Shown piece after piece: positions 11,601 through 23,403 of a stretch of 64,000 nt of DNA. Location of the stretch: NCBI GenBank assembly GCA_019722365.1, contig JADFUC010001610.1:806001-870000 (forward strand). The letters are read 5' to 3'. This stretch comes from Lithospermum erythrorhizon (Eukaryota; Streptophyta; Magnoliopsida; Boraginales; Boraginaceae). The position numbers were made by a program, and so were the translations under genes. The notes under the pieces were generated by a model, which made no database searches, had not been told where the DNA came from, and saw only the letters and a program-made list of their open reading frames with translations. Each line of letters starts with the position of its first letter. Position 1 is the stretch's first letter.

Positions 11601-14600
11601 CTACAATCATTTCAAATTTAAGATACACCAGCATTGTAGTGTTAGCAAATCTTATTTTCTTATACTCTTGCATTTTAAAAAGATGGCTAGTTTTATATTT
11701 TCATGGATGCTTATTAACTTTTAGTTTGAACTCGAACATTGTTGTATATCTAACATATATGCTAAAATCATTTGCCCTCTTATATTATTCTTATGCTTAT
11801 CGATTCGTTTTTAGGAGTGGTTCTTTGAACCATCATATTGCTCCCGATTTATACAAAATAGTATTTTTTATTAAAATCATCCCAAAAGTTTAAAGTCACG
11901 TTTTACATCTTTTTAAAAATAGCCTTCTGGCTTTTCTTAACTATGTCACATCGCAACACGTTTGTGTTATAGACACCTTAAGCAGTCTGTAGTTAGGGGG
12001 GGTGTTTTTGCCGCCGTTTGCGAGTCTTAATAATTAAGTTCATTAAGAATAAAATTGTCGTTTATTAAAAAATATTTAAGTGTATATAATATTGCCCCCA
12101 CCCCACGCATCCCTAAACTTTTTGCCTTTAAACTTTTACCAAGCACCATTTCTTCTTTAAAAATAATGAAGCCCACCACAGCCAATAGACTTTCACCAAC
12201 CACGACTTTTTCTTTAAAAATAATCAACCCCCACCACAGCCAATAAACTAATCTACTCTCAACAGTAGATTGAGACGATGAAAGGAACTGACAGCAAGGC
12301 AAACAAGTTATATCTGAAGTCTGAACAACTCTACACCAATAGTTGTTGCATGTTTTCGTGAGGATAACAACCCAACTAAATAGTCAAAATCTTGCATAAA
12401 TTCTTAAGCTCCAACTTGCTTTGATCCAACAGAGTTCCAAATGGTTTGATATTGCAGTATTACACATATACCATCCTAACTTCTTGAATGCAAACAGTAC
12501 CTGACAAATCACACAGATGGTTGAAAATCATTGATTTAGGAAAGCCTTCTTACCGGTAAGCTTTAGAGGCTTTTTAATGCTCAATTTCTTAATTGTATGA
12601 TTATTTTGGATCTGAACAGAATAGCTCTTCTGCCAAGCATAAATTTTTGTGCTTTTTTTAAAAATTATTTAATGGGTTTTGTTTTTTGGATTGTTTGACT
12701 GATTATCAATTTGAGAAATCTTATGATTGTAGAGGAAAGGTTGTTATTGTAGAGGAAAACTTGTTGTGATTTTTTAATGGGTTTTGTTTTTTGGATTGTT
12801 TTAAGCTTCTTGTTTGATTATCAAATTGTATTGATTTTTGTTTGCCATTGTTGGCGTGGAGACGGAGGGGGGAGTTTATGTGGGTGGGGAGGGGTTGGCT
12901 TGGGTGGTGGTGCAGGTGGGCCTAGGTGTTATGTAAATAATAATTATATAAAATATTTTAAATAGCCTTTTATATTTAGTATAGTATTGGAGGCCAAAAT
13001 AGTTATTTTGTGTATAAGCAGATAGTATATGAAGCCCAGAATACATAGCGAAGTGATAGTTAAGCCGGATCGCGTAAGCTTTATACGATGAATGCATGAG
13101 AAACATACGATAGTAAGAGGGTATAATGCAAATTAGCGTAGGGCTCTATAAAAGAGGCTTGTGTGGTGGTGTGGGTAGTGTCTAACTTTACGTCTTCTGC
13201 CAAATTACAACGTCGTGTTTATATATAGTTAAGCAATTAGATAAATATATTTATCGTATTTGTCGAATGGATTAAAAGTATAAAATAAAGGCGTTAAGGT
13301 ATTTAGTTTATTTTGATTAAGTAACACATATTAAATACGATGTTTGTGAAGAGTGATTCGTGTTTCTACTTGAATTAAGCGAAGGTAAATATATCTTTAT
13401 AGCGTCATGCTTACTAAATTATATAAGCAGTATAACTTCTTAAATTATGTAAGCTCACTAAATATTACTCGTATTAGAACAGCGGAGTCATCTGGCATGA
13501 TTTTATTTTTTGCCCTTTTTTCCTTTTTTTTAAATTCGATTATTTAATAAAATTTTAAAGATAATATTTTTGGTCGGTCGTATTTCAGGATAGAATCTTA
13601 AATTAATAATTCATGTTTTTCGTTCGCTTTTTAGTTTTTTCCTTTTTCTTACCCAATTATTAACTTCTTGTAGAAGCTCGATCGATTAATCTTGATTCTT
13701 TAATAAAACCGATAGCTTCGATCGGTAATACTCGATTAACTTTAATAAGCTACTACAGATAATATTTTCACGTCTTTTTTCTTACAACTATAAATACGAT
13801 GAAATACCGATAAATTATACGTCGTGGCTACTTTTTAAACTTCGATATATTTTTGAAACTTCGATAATTTTTTGGTAGCTTCGATCGATTAATACTTTCG
13901 ATTCTTTAATAAAAGCTTCTTTAAGATATTTTGTACGTTTTTCTTCTGATTGTGTATCTCTTTCACAGAAGCTCGATAAATTATCTGAGTATAATATTTT
14001 TTCACATCTATTTTCTTAACTTTTATTGAAACTCGATAAATTGTTTTTGACACTCGATAATTTTTTTTTTGAAATTCGATTATTTAATAAACTCTCTAAG
14101 ATAATGCTTTGCGTTCCTTTTTATTTTTTTGCCGTTATTAAGCTACATTAGATCGCCGATATTAAATTAATCTTTCGATTGTTTAATAAATTACCAATGA
14201 TAATATTTTTGGGTTGTCTCGAAGCTAGAGAATAGGAGTCTTTAAATTAATAATTCGTGCTTTTTGTTCCTCTTTTTTCTGATTGCTCAATGCAATTAAA
14301 AAGCTTCGATAAGTTATCTTGATTATTTAATAAAGCTACAGATAATATTTTAGTCAATCCCCAGATTAGATAAGTCTTTAAATTAATAATTAAGTTAAAA
14401 TTATAAGATAATACATTTTTTATAATTCTTATGTCATTAAGTGCAATAAGTTGTGTGATTATTAATTACGCAATGGTAATTATTTTCTGTTTAATATCAA
14501 GATAATCTTAAATCGCTTTTGGAAGTTCGCCATACTATAAACATCTGAAAACTATGTTGGCCGGTCGTTAATCTTTTGATGAAAGTTAGTCCCTTATTTA

Positions 14601-15116
14601 GATTAAAAATATTTTTGCCCATCTAGTGATGTATAATAATTGATGAAATTATATCAAAAAAATTATTTTAATGTTAAAATAATAATTTTGATTCAAAAGT
14701 CATGTATAATAATTTTGATTCAACTGAAAGTCATGTATATTAATTAAGTTTACAAAATTTCTTATTTCAATTTTTTCTTTTGAAAATCAAACTAGACTAT
14801 CTTACAATCTTTTTGGGAGGGAGGTGGTACATGATGTTTCCATGACTTAAAAAAGGGGGAAAAAATCAATAGAAATGAATGTTGGCTAATAGGGATAAAT
14901 CTCAAAATAGGTAGTTGATACAATTTTGTTGCGGTAACATGAAAATTGTTTTGTATTGGGAACTAGTAACATGAACGGATTTCAATATAGATTGTTCATT
15001 TCATTCAAAATATAAACATTGTTGTCTCCGAGCACTTGTGCTTCTTTTCTAATATTTTTATATGTGGGTGCCTATTGCTCAGTTGATATATACTTAGTGC
15101 AATTCATTTATAGTAA
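11601..15116. other. Repeat-rich stretch (intergenic or a 3.6-kb intron)
   Basis: No convincing coding exon. It holds a 58-bp tandem duplication (about 12152-12245), a 105-bp direct repeat (12668-12700 and 12773-12830, sharing aatgggttttgttttttgg) and an AT-rich array at 13500-14400. If the DC1 and AAA exons belong to one gene, all of this is intronic. Minus-strand frames at 12027-12302 and 12876-13106 read through repeats and are not supported as genes. Confidence 0.55.
13500..14400. repeat. AT-rich degenerate tandem array
   Basis: Variants of cgatt.tttaataaa followed by a gataatattttt block recur near 13534, 13908, 14076, 14187 and 14311. A longer block around cttaaattaataatt recurs near 13595, 14238 and 14375. 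Units vary in length. CG pairs appear within otherwise A/T runs, an odd texture that may be sequencing error in a hard-to-assemble satellite-like array. Confidence 0.55.
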
Positions 15117-16395
15117 TTAAAAAGCCTTGAAATTTTGGCTTGAAAAGGAAGGATCATAGGAATTTTGAGTTACAAGAAGTACCTCTAGTTTTCTCAATTG
15201 TTTTTGGTACCGTGCTACAACCTGTTTTAGTTGTTGCACCTTGAGACCTCTATCATCGAACTCTTTCTGACGCTCATTCTGGATGGACACTGTTAGATTT
15301 AGGATAGATTTCTCGTGCAACAATTCCTCGATCTGTTGCTTTAGTATATCATTTTCCTGGTGTAAAAAACACACAATGACTACTTTTAACAACAAAAAGA
15401 GACACCAATTATCTCATCCTTCAAAGAGAAAGTGGAAAATAGGAAATAACTAATGTGATGTATTGAGAAGTTGATGTTGGTGAGACCATCTCCAATAAAG
15501 GGCATTTCAAAAATAAAAATCTCTTATCACATCAGATTATTCTTTCATCGTATCATCAAATATTTTCACTATCTTTTACACTACTCTATAGTCTATAGTG
15601 GAAGGGCGTCCCAAAAATCATATATTGTTCTCTTTCCTCCGTATCGATCATATATTAATGGAGAAAGTGACTGACCTTAATGGAGGGATCCTCGTCTGGA
15701 ATCACATCAAAGATGCCTGCCTTGAGACACTTAAGATGAAAAAAGTGTCCACAATCCCTACAGAGATAAGACCAACAATTTACTAGGACCTTGGTATGAC
15801 AGATATGGCAAAAGATTGCATTGGAACGGTAATTTTCCGAAACACGAGTCTCTAGACAGAGCGGGTGATCGTGGTGCTCGTGCTGCAGTAGTGTTCTTGG
15901 TGAATGTCCGCACTTCTGGTGGATCCAGAAGTGACAAGTGAGGCATTGATAGGAAGCATCTTCTCCCATCTCTCCGCAAGCATCACAAAAGAAAATAGCA
16001 GACCTCGGGTGGAATTCTACATTATGGTCATGACCGGGAATAACATACTTATTCGTTCGTTCACAAGAAGTACTGCATTGAATGTCAACATCAAAGTCAC
16101 AGGACTCGCAAACATAGGTAAAACCGGTCCATTGAGTCCTGCAAATATTACAAATGCAAGGTCGATTAGCATAGAGTTGCAGTTTATGGTGAGGGTGCAT
16201 TGGATGTTTAAGCTGTGCTGGTATTTCAATGCAATGTTTATGGAGGAAGTATTGACATTCTTGGCAGCCATATACTAGCCCTTCAGAGATATGCAATTCA
16301 CAACCGTTACAAGTAATTTTCTCCCAATTACTTATTCGATCTACTTTCATAAGATTGAGGAAATGAGCATGGCTAAAATGTTTGAGTTGCTCCAT
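15117..16395 (-). CDS. DC1 (Cys/His-rich C1) domain protein with C-terminal coiled coil
   Basis: Exon 1 is 15676-16395 (240 codons from the ATG), with donor AAG|gtcagt. Exon 2 starts at 15356 after tttacaccag and, read to its stop at 15117, gives 319 aa. Four DC1 modules are visible with paired CxxC and HxxC or HxC metal ligands: about 6-59, 64-108, 122-162 and 173-222. DC1 domains are plant-specific relatives of the C1 zinc fold and bind two zinc ions; most such proteins have no assigned biochemical role, and some are linked to stress responses. Exon 2 encodes a Leu/Gln/Glu-rich heptad segment (about 241-300) predicted to be a coiled coil. An alternative phase-0 donor (GAG|gtactt, after codon 298) would bypass the last 21 codons and could splice to the AAA exon at 11600. 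The intron contains a MITE-like repeat. No signal peptide or membrane segment. Confidence 0.8.
15480..15665. repeat. MITE-like dispersed repeat, copy A (in the DC1 gene intron)
   Basis: The sequence from about 15485 (gaccatctccaataaaggg) onward matches 20160-20345 in order and orientation: atttcaaaaat.aaat, tcacatc.gattatt, atcatcaaatatttt, a cactct.cagt or tatagt block and a ttctcttt block. Its start resembles the ends of plant PIF/Harbinger-type MITEs, but termini and target duplications were not defined. Confidence 0.55.
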
Positions 16396-19231
16396 TGATC
16401 TCTCTAATAGGAATGTAGGATGAAAAATCTGTATAAATGATATGATAATTGAACCATCAATATTGGGGACCTAAGTATATATGGAACTCGTTAATATTCG
16501 ACGACTAAGAAGATTTGGACTTCATCAACGTTTGTTATTTGATGAATCCCATTGGAAATAATTAACAATTAGTAGTCAATAATTAGATGGATGAGAATAA
16601 ATTAATATACAAACACACACAATTTCTAGGAACCTTATAAACGTTTACTTATTAAACCAATCCCATTGAACCTTGTGAACAATAATTAGTCTGTAATTGG
16701 ATGTATGAGAATTACTCTCACTTGTTGCATTCTTTGTCGTTGTAGAGTAATATCTGCCCAGGTAAAGAATGAAAATAATTAAAAATATAGTAAAAATGTA
16801 GAATGATAATTAATTGAAACTATATTATTGGTTAGTTTGATAATTTAATAATAAAAAATAGTTAAAAATAACATTGAACATTCGTATAAGGAACTGGCCG
16901 AAAATTTTGAGTTACAATAACAAATAAATGTATCGGAGGGAGTAATCAATAAGAACACAATTATTTACAGCAAAAGTTCATAGAACATTCGTATAAGGAA
17001 CTATTAAAAATATTGACGACTTCATTTAGTCAACTCTTATTAGAAGGTTTTTAAAATGACCACTGTTTAGAAAGACTTTAACCCTCACTTCAAACATAGA
17101 TGACCTTGTTGTATCACCAAACAAATTTTCAAAAAACATTTCCAGTAATGTACTTTAATAGAGTGTCCTTCAATCTATAGCAAAAACTTTTTCCTAAATC
17201 TTCATATGTGGTAGATTGTTTTCCACTTTCAATAGCCTTAGCTCTTACCGTTGAATACTCGCTTTACACCATAGTTGGGAATGGTGGTGCAAATGAAAGC
17301 GAGATTCTGAGATGCGTGGCGGTGTGGCAGAGGAGCGGTAACTTTTAATATTCAGATATATATTATTTGAATAAAATAATAGTTAATTAAATGTGAAAAT
17401 AAAATAAAATTTACAATATTAGAAAGCTTAAAAGCTAGTATAATTGTAATTTAGAATTTTATAATACTAAAATTTATATTTAAGATAAGTTGAATAATTT
17501 ATTATCTATAATCACAAAAGATTAACATAATCTTTAATTGAAATTTATATAATTAATCTAAACCGAAACTTAAATTATATAATTAAAAATAATAATAATT
17601 TTTCAAGTTATTTGAAAAAATATTACTTAATTTCTTATTATGTAATAAGACTTGTTATTAAATAGAAAATTATTTATTTTCTAAATAATATAATTTAAAT
17701 GATTTTTGATATTACTTTGTAATTAAAAAAAGGTATTTAATATTAAAAAAATATTTTTAAATGATTTAATTTTCATATTATATACAATACTTTACTAATT
17801 AATTAGTAGTATTCTTAATAATTTCCTCAATTTCATTAGTATGTATGTAGTATTATGCAATAAGGCAAATCCAATAAGATAAACTCTAACCTTCCTTCTT
17901 TTTCTCTCTGCCCGCCTCCCCTTCTCCCTTCCCCCCTTCTCTTTTTCTTTTCACTTATCTGCTGCTAGGTTTTAATTTTTCTTCAGAAAATTAGTGGCTC
18001 GCCATGGTTATTCGTCATGCTGCAACAAAAAGGAGAAAATGACGGCCGCCACGGCACCGTCACAGGTATCTCACCGTGACCCCGTCACAAGTATCTCACC
18101 GCCACAAACATGTCTAAGGCGCTGAAATTCCGCTACGCCATGAGACTCCGTCTTTTCCAAACTATGCTTTACACCAACTAACAATAGTCAAATTTGTATT
18201 CAACATTCAAAATATCCCATAATCAGCATATAGTTATTAATACAAATACTCAAAAATTTAACTGTACTAGTCGTCCCAACATGCAATGATGACCAATTTG
18301 CCCCTGCTCGGCATGACGTTTCCAGTTGAAATAGTATGTATGTATACCATAGTCAATGGTTACATGATTTTTAGTAATTCTTACAGATGGGGGGAACAAC
18401 TGTACTGTTATAAATTATTGAAGTCAGCCATACTTAGAACTAAAAGTGAAAGATTACGCGGGAATATTTTTCTGATTATTCTTACATTTTATTATGTGAT
18501 AATGACACTTTATTTTTAATATAAAAATAATGGGGAAAAAAAACAGAATGTCACAATAAAAATCATTAGCCTTTTTTTTTCTTTTTTTTTTTGTAGTTGT
18601 GATACCATAAATATTGCTATGGTTGGATACCTCAATCGTGGTCCTTGTTTAAACAAACGTTTCCGGTTGAAACAGTATATATGTGTAGTCCACATATAAT
18701 AGTACAATTCGAATTCAAATGCAAGCTCTACGATACCATCTATTTTTATTTTTATCTAATCTAAAGATCATAACAATTGGATATGATATATGACTACATA
18801 GTAGAAAAGTGCTTGAATATTTGTTACAAGTGTTAACACCTTACATACATTTATCCTATGTGTAGAGTAGACTTATGTCACTAGTAACCGTTACCTAAAT
18901 TTGTGGAGATGATTAAAATCTTGTCCGGACACCCGTGGGGAAGCCAAAAGTCTTGACCTTGAATATAGTTTGATGGTAATTTGAACACTTGAAATTGAAT
19001 ATAGTTTGTTGGCAATTTTAACATACATGACCTATTCATATGCATATTCTTTCTCAAAACCATCCAAATAAACACTTCAAGCAAGTCCCTACAATGTATA
19101 ATATCTCGCCTAATGTTGATGTTTATTTCTCATCTCAAAATACTTGTCCAACACATCTTCATTTCCAAACAAGATTAGAGTTCCAAAACTAACATACTCA
19201 ATTAAAATTTACCAAAATCAAGAAAACAAAA
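16396..19231. other. AT-rich intergenic DNA with local duplications
   Basis: No gene recognised. Local duplications include aatcccattg with a following aacaattagt block (near 16545 and 16662), acattcgtataaggaact (16876 and 16985), cgtcacaagtatctcaccg-like copies (18058-18105), and gtttcc.gttgaaa.agtat (18318 and 18659). A Stowaway-like end (cggagggagtaa) lies near 16934. A pyrimidine-rich strip occurs at 17890-17955. Frames at 18286-18519 and 18881-19084 have no recognisable content. Confidence 0.5.
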
Positions 19232-19564
19232 ATGGGAGGATCACCAGGAAATGTGAAGGGAGATGGCATCAAGGCACCAACCCCACCCGGACAACACCCG
19301 ATGAAGGCGGCCACGGCTACAGCAACACCAGCAATGGGGGAGCAGACAACAGGCAAATCGCGTCAGGCGAGAATGAGTCCAGCAGGGGAGACTGCCTCAA
19401 AAGTACTTCCACAAACAAAGAAGCCACCATATGGTCCTGTAGCAATGATGGTTGGTGGATTGGCTGTTGTAGGCCTCATTGCTTACTCTAAAATAAGCCC
19501 CACCAATAAGATGGATGAAACAACTTCCATTCACAAAGCTGGCAAAACCAATTCTAACATGTAA
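19232..19564 (+). CDS. Unknown small single-pass membrane protein
   Basis: A single-exon frame of 110 aa. The ATG follows an A-rich leader (aagaaaacaaaa), a good plant start context. Residues 1-65 are low-complexity and hydrophilic, rich in Gly, Pro, Ala and Thr, with several basic residues. Residues about 68-86 (PVAMMVGGLAVVGLIAYS) form one hydrophobic helix flanked by KKPPYG on the N-terminal side. The tail of about 24 residues is polar and ends at a TAA stop. An overlapping +1 frame (19144-19491) is a shadow: it has no hydrophobic or conserved pattern. No signal peptide is evident, so a tail-anchor-like or single-pass protein is likely. I do not recognise the family, and no function is proposed. 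Confidence 0.65.
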   Translation: MGGSPGNVKGDGIKAPTPPGQHPMKAATATATPAMGEQTTGKSRQARMSPAGETASKVLPQTKKPPYGPVAMMVGGLAVVGLIAYSKISPTNKMDETTSIHKAGKTNSNM

Positions 19565-19814
19565 AAGTTCCCAACGATGCAGGATATTAAAATCATTCTC
19601 TTAGTACCCAGAATTATGGGAAAAATAGGAAAGTCTCATTCTTTTGTTTTTATATGTAACATTTTTTTGTAACAATTAATAAGCTAATAATCTTTTTAAA
19701 GAGGCACAAATTGGATAGGCTAAATGATCTATTTGGTCACTAAAGTATATATAATATAGGACACCAAAGTTTTTTTGTGACCAAATTAAATAACGAATAT
19801 CTGGATTATTTTAT

Positions 19815-20100
19815 TTTTCTTTCGTATCAATATAAGTGATTATTTAGGATTGAATTCATGTATCAAAATATTTGATTATTTACTATATCAATGCAAGTTA
19901 GTCATAAGGGTCGATTTTTTTTTAATGCAACTTGTTTGCATTGGAATTATAAAAATTCTAACATTATTGTTTTGTCTCATAATCTTCTTATTCTCATTGA
20001 TTGATAATATTGTATCTCCTACGAAATAGTAAAATCAATTATTAGCTTAATAAAGTATTTTTGAGTTATATAATCAATTATATTGATACGAAGGGAGTCA
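19815..20100. mobile_element. Stowaway-like MITE with terminal inverted repeats
   Basis: The left end ctttcgtatcaatataag (about 19819) then tgattat matches the reverse complement of the right end (about 20070-20096, ending tattgatacgaagggagt). The terminal repeats are about 25 bp, the element about 285 bp and the inside AT-rich and non-coding. The gaagggag end resembles Stowaway/Tc1-mariner MITEs. It sits 250 bp downstream of the small membrane-protein gene. Confidence 0.75.
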
Positions 20101-20149
20101 TTAGTAATGTATATAGATCGTCAGAATAAGAACAGACTACTCCACATGT

Positions 20150-20345
20150 TGAATCAATTGTAAGACTGTGGGGATATTTCAAAAATCAAATATTCTCTGT
20201 CACATCGGATTATTCCATCATTACATCATCAAATATTTTTAATAATTTCTACACTCTACAGTAGGGATATTTCACACAATATTTTATTTTTCTCTTTCTT
20301 CTACATCATAAATATTTATACATCATATATATTTCATATAAATTA
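20150..20345. repeat. MITE-like dispersed repeat, copy B
   Basis: Same family and orientation as 15480-15665, starting just after the Stowaway-like MITE and containing gggatatttcaaaaatcaaa, tcacatcggattatt and atcatcaaatattttt. Non-coding. Confidence 0.55.
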
Positions 20346-23076
20346 ATGAAAAATTATACTTTTTATTGAGATTTATAAAAAATATTAAGAAAATAACAAA
20401 AAAATATTTTTCAAACAAACCTAATCTCTATTCATAGAACTTGAAAAATGAAATATATTGATATAAAATAATTATTTAATTTTGTTAAATTGGTAGCTAA
20501 AAAAACCAAATAAAATTTTGGTGAAATTGAAAAATTACAACGGCCAAAGAAAAGCTGACACGTAGGGGGTATTATGACTATGCTGAACCAAATTGGTTAA
20601 CTTCCATACCATTGATAAAGTAAATCCACGTTGGTTACTTTTGTCGGAAAAACTACCGAGTTTTTCAATTGTTGAACTTGTCTTTTAAATTGTGGAGTAA
20701 AAATTAAGTTTAGAGGTCAGGTGTCTAGACAATAAAAATATTTTAGGATGTTGTCTGTGAAAGTACAAGGATGTCCAAATAATAAAAATAGTTCATAGAC
20801 ATAGAAAATTAATTCATAATTCATAAAGTCTCGACCAAAAAGCAATATATTAATAATGACAAATACTAGTAACATTCAATAAAAATCCAATCTTTGTTCT
20901 CATTGACCTTGAATTTGCTCGTATTGATACTTAACAGTTGACAAATCAACTTCATTAGGGGTAACATAATCTTCTTCTTCCCAATATTAATCAATGATCA
21001 AATACAGGAATGGTGGGATTACATTCCCTCATGTATTAGACAACTTATTGAAGAGGAAGCTTCATTAGACAACTATTGCTAGATAGAGTGCAAATCCCTC
21101 GAGGTTGCATGGAATAAAAAAGAGACCAGATCTAATTCCGGTCTAAGCTATTTTGGCAACTTCATTAACTTTCATTGAACCTGAGGAAGAAGTTATTATG
21201 CTGGTGATCTCTGGCTTACTTTTGTTATCTGCAATTGGGGAGGGAGGGGTGGTGGAGATAGGATAGGGTGGATTGGAAAGGTACGTTTAATTTAATAAAA
21301 GTTATTTGACAAAATTATCCTTATTAAAATTGATTCTAACCTCTTAAATAATTTTAAAAGTTCGGGTGTTAAAAATACATTTCAGTATTTATTTAAAAGG
21401 TTGAAAGGTTTAAATGCTTATTTGAAATTATTTCAATAGTTCAAGTGTCTAGATGAAATTTAGCCATTATTGAACTACTATTTGAGTGTTTAATGGTTAA
21501 ATGACCATTTTGTAATTTCTATTGAAAGATATGTATTCGAAAATATGAGTAATGATGTTATTTTAGTACATTTTTAAAGTGTATTATAGGGTGTTCTTTT
21601 TCATAAATGAATGGATACTTTCTTCTTATTAGAGAATTTTTATTTTTTGTCATCGTAGTTTAATTTTCTATATAATACTCCGTATTTACTTTCAAAATTA
21701 TAATTGGTTAACAATATCGTATCAAATATATATAGTTCTGATCCGCTGCTATAGAATCATATCTTAAATACTCTTATAATTCCAAAAGTAATAGAAATGT
21801 GTTTCCGATCCATCACAATTAATACCTATTTATCTACTGATGAGGTAATAAGCTAAGTATTTTTTTTTAAATCGAAACTCTTGTAGATATAACACGTACC
21901 CTCATATTAATGAATTCATATAATAAAACTATTAGTAGAAATTATTAATTAATTTCTTTCATTTGGTCTTTTTTGTAATTAGTTCTCTTAGTTAATCCAA
22001 TGCCACGTTCATTTGTTTGAATTAGTAGATGAAATCAGGATTATCATTCTTATATTTAGTTTTTAGTTTCATGTATTTTAAAATTCCTTAGAAGAAACAA
22101 AGCACAATTTATTCTTATAAATTCATAAACCATTATTCAAAGGACCAAAATGCAACTGTTTCATAATATTAGGGACGAAATCATCAATTAACTTTATGAC
22201 ATGCGTTGTTGAACTTGAGGAATAGATAAAAATATGATTTGGTTCTTTCTTATGTTATAGAGAATAATTTTTAAGGAGTTAAAATTAATCAAAATTATTT
22301 TAATTGAAAAAACATTCAAACTATGTATGGGCTCCATTAGATTATTAATAGGCTATTCAAATTCTTCATATTTTGTTGGAGTCCCCTTCCCTTCATTTGA
22401 ATTCTCAAAGAAAGGTAATCAAACATTGGAATCATTGTTCTTCTATTGAGCTTTAAATTTGAAGAATTATGAATGAGGGACGGATGGAGTCACATGAGCA
22501 TTAAAATTTCGATTTTAGGTATATATGGTTATATGAATAGAAAATACGGAGTACAATTATAAGTTATAATGGTTTAGTACTTAGTTTTACCTTCAGGACA
22601 TCATTGATTAAATCCAAAATACTTTTCTTTTATATATATGATATTAAATAGAATATATATGTTTTGGAACACCATGACTTCAGAATTCTAATTAACTGAC
22701 TGTCGATAATGCATTATTCAACTTCATCCATATTATGTTATATTTAGTGCTGCAATTTATTGAAAAGATAAATTATGTGGAGTCATATAATTAATAAGGG
22801 GTCGTCTGGCTATTAGTTGTTCTATATCAACCTCAAACTCTCGGCATAATGTGGATGCATATTGCACGAACAAATGTCACCTTAGCCGATTTGATTGCTC
22901 AAAATAAGCATTATCTAAGCGCATTTAAAGCAATGAAATTATGATATGGAGCGACAAAAAAATTGTGACCAAGAAAGCATTTTTTGCACTTTAACTATCC
23001 ACAAGTAACTTGTTAATCATAAATTCCACAAACAATAATACATTTCAAATAGTTTTACTCACCAAAGCCACCAATA
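20346..23076. other. Intergenic DNA without recognised genes
   Basis: AT-rich, with no open frame of note. It has tactccgta-type element ends near 21677 and 22547 and a partial Stowaway-like end (gagggacggatgg) near 22475. The last few hundred bases should contain the Sec61-beta promoter and leader, but no convincing TATA box could be picked. Confidence 0.45.
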
Positions 23077-23403
23077 ATGAGTCGAGGATCTTCACAATCC
23101 CAAACCGCGCCTTCCTCCGTGTCCCGGCCAGCAACGATGGCCGGGCCACGAGGCTCTGCTGCTGCCACGGCTGGAATGCGCAGGCGCAAAGCCACGGGCA
23201 ATTCATCTGCTAGTGGCGGATCATCACAAGCATTTCGAGGAGGCGGTTCTGGAGGAGGAAACATGTTGAGGTTCTATACGGATGATGCCCCGGGACTAAA
23301 GATCAGCCCTACTGTTGTCCTCGTAATGAGCCTTTGTTTCATTGGGTTTGTCTCCGCCCTTCATGTCTTCGGCAAGCTCTATCGTTATAGATCGGGACCT
23401 TGA
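23077..23403 (+). CDS. SEC61B: Protein transport protein Sec61 subunit beta
   Basis: A 108-aa intronless frame. The family signature is complete: [16 protein letters not shown] (23-38), then a Gly/Ser linker, then [16 protein letters not shown] (63-78) and one transmembrane helix (about 79-98, [18 protein letters not shown]), ending with a short basic tail (GKLYRYR). Sec61-beta is the tail-anchored small subunit of the ER Sec61 translocon, helping polypeptides enter the ER. Arabidopsis Sec61-beta is about 82 aa. The extra length here is a Ser/Thr/Gln-rich N-terminus before the GPRGS block (residues 1-22) and an expanded Ser/Gly linker (39-62). Coding sequence is GC-richer than its surroundings. 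Minus-strand frame 23055-23264 is a shadow. Confidence is high from the conserved C-terminal half. Confidence 0.95.
   Translation: MSRGSSQSQTAPSSVSRPATMAGPRGSAAATAGMRRRKATGNSSASGGSSQAFRGGGSGGGNMLRFYTDDAPGLKISPTVVLVMSLCFIGFVSALHVFGKLYRYRSGP

Noticed and set aside
15904..16278. 124-codon plus-strand frame opposite the DC1 gene
   Set aside because: Antisense shadow of the Cys/His-rich exon.
19144..19491. 115-codon frame overlapping the small membrane protein
   Set aside because: +1 shadow; no hydrophobic or conserved pattern, while the other frame has a clear transmembrane helix and a better start context.
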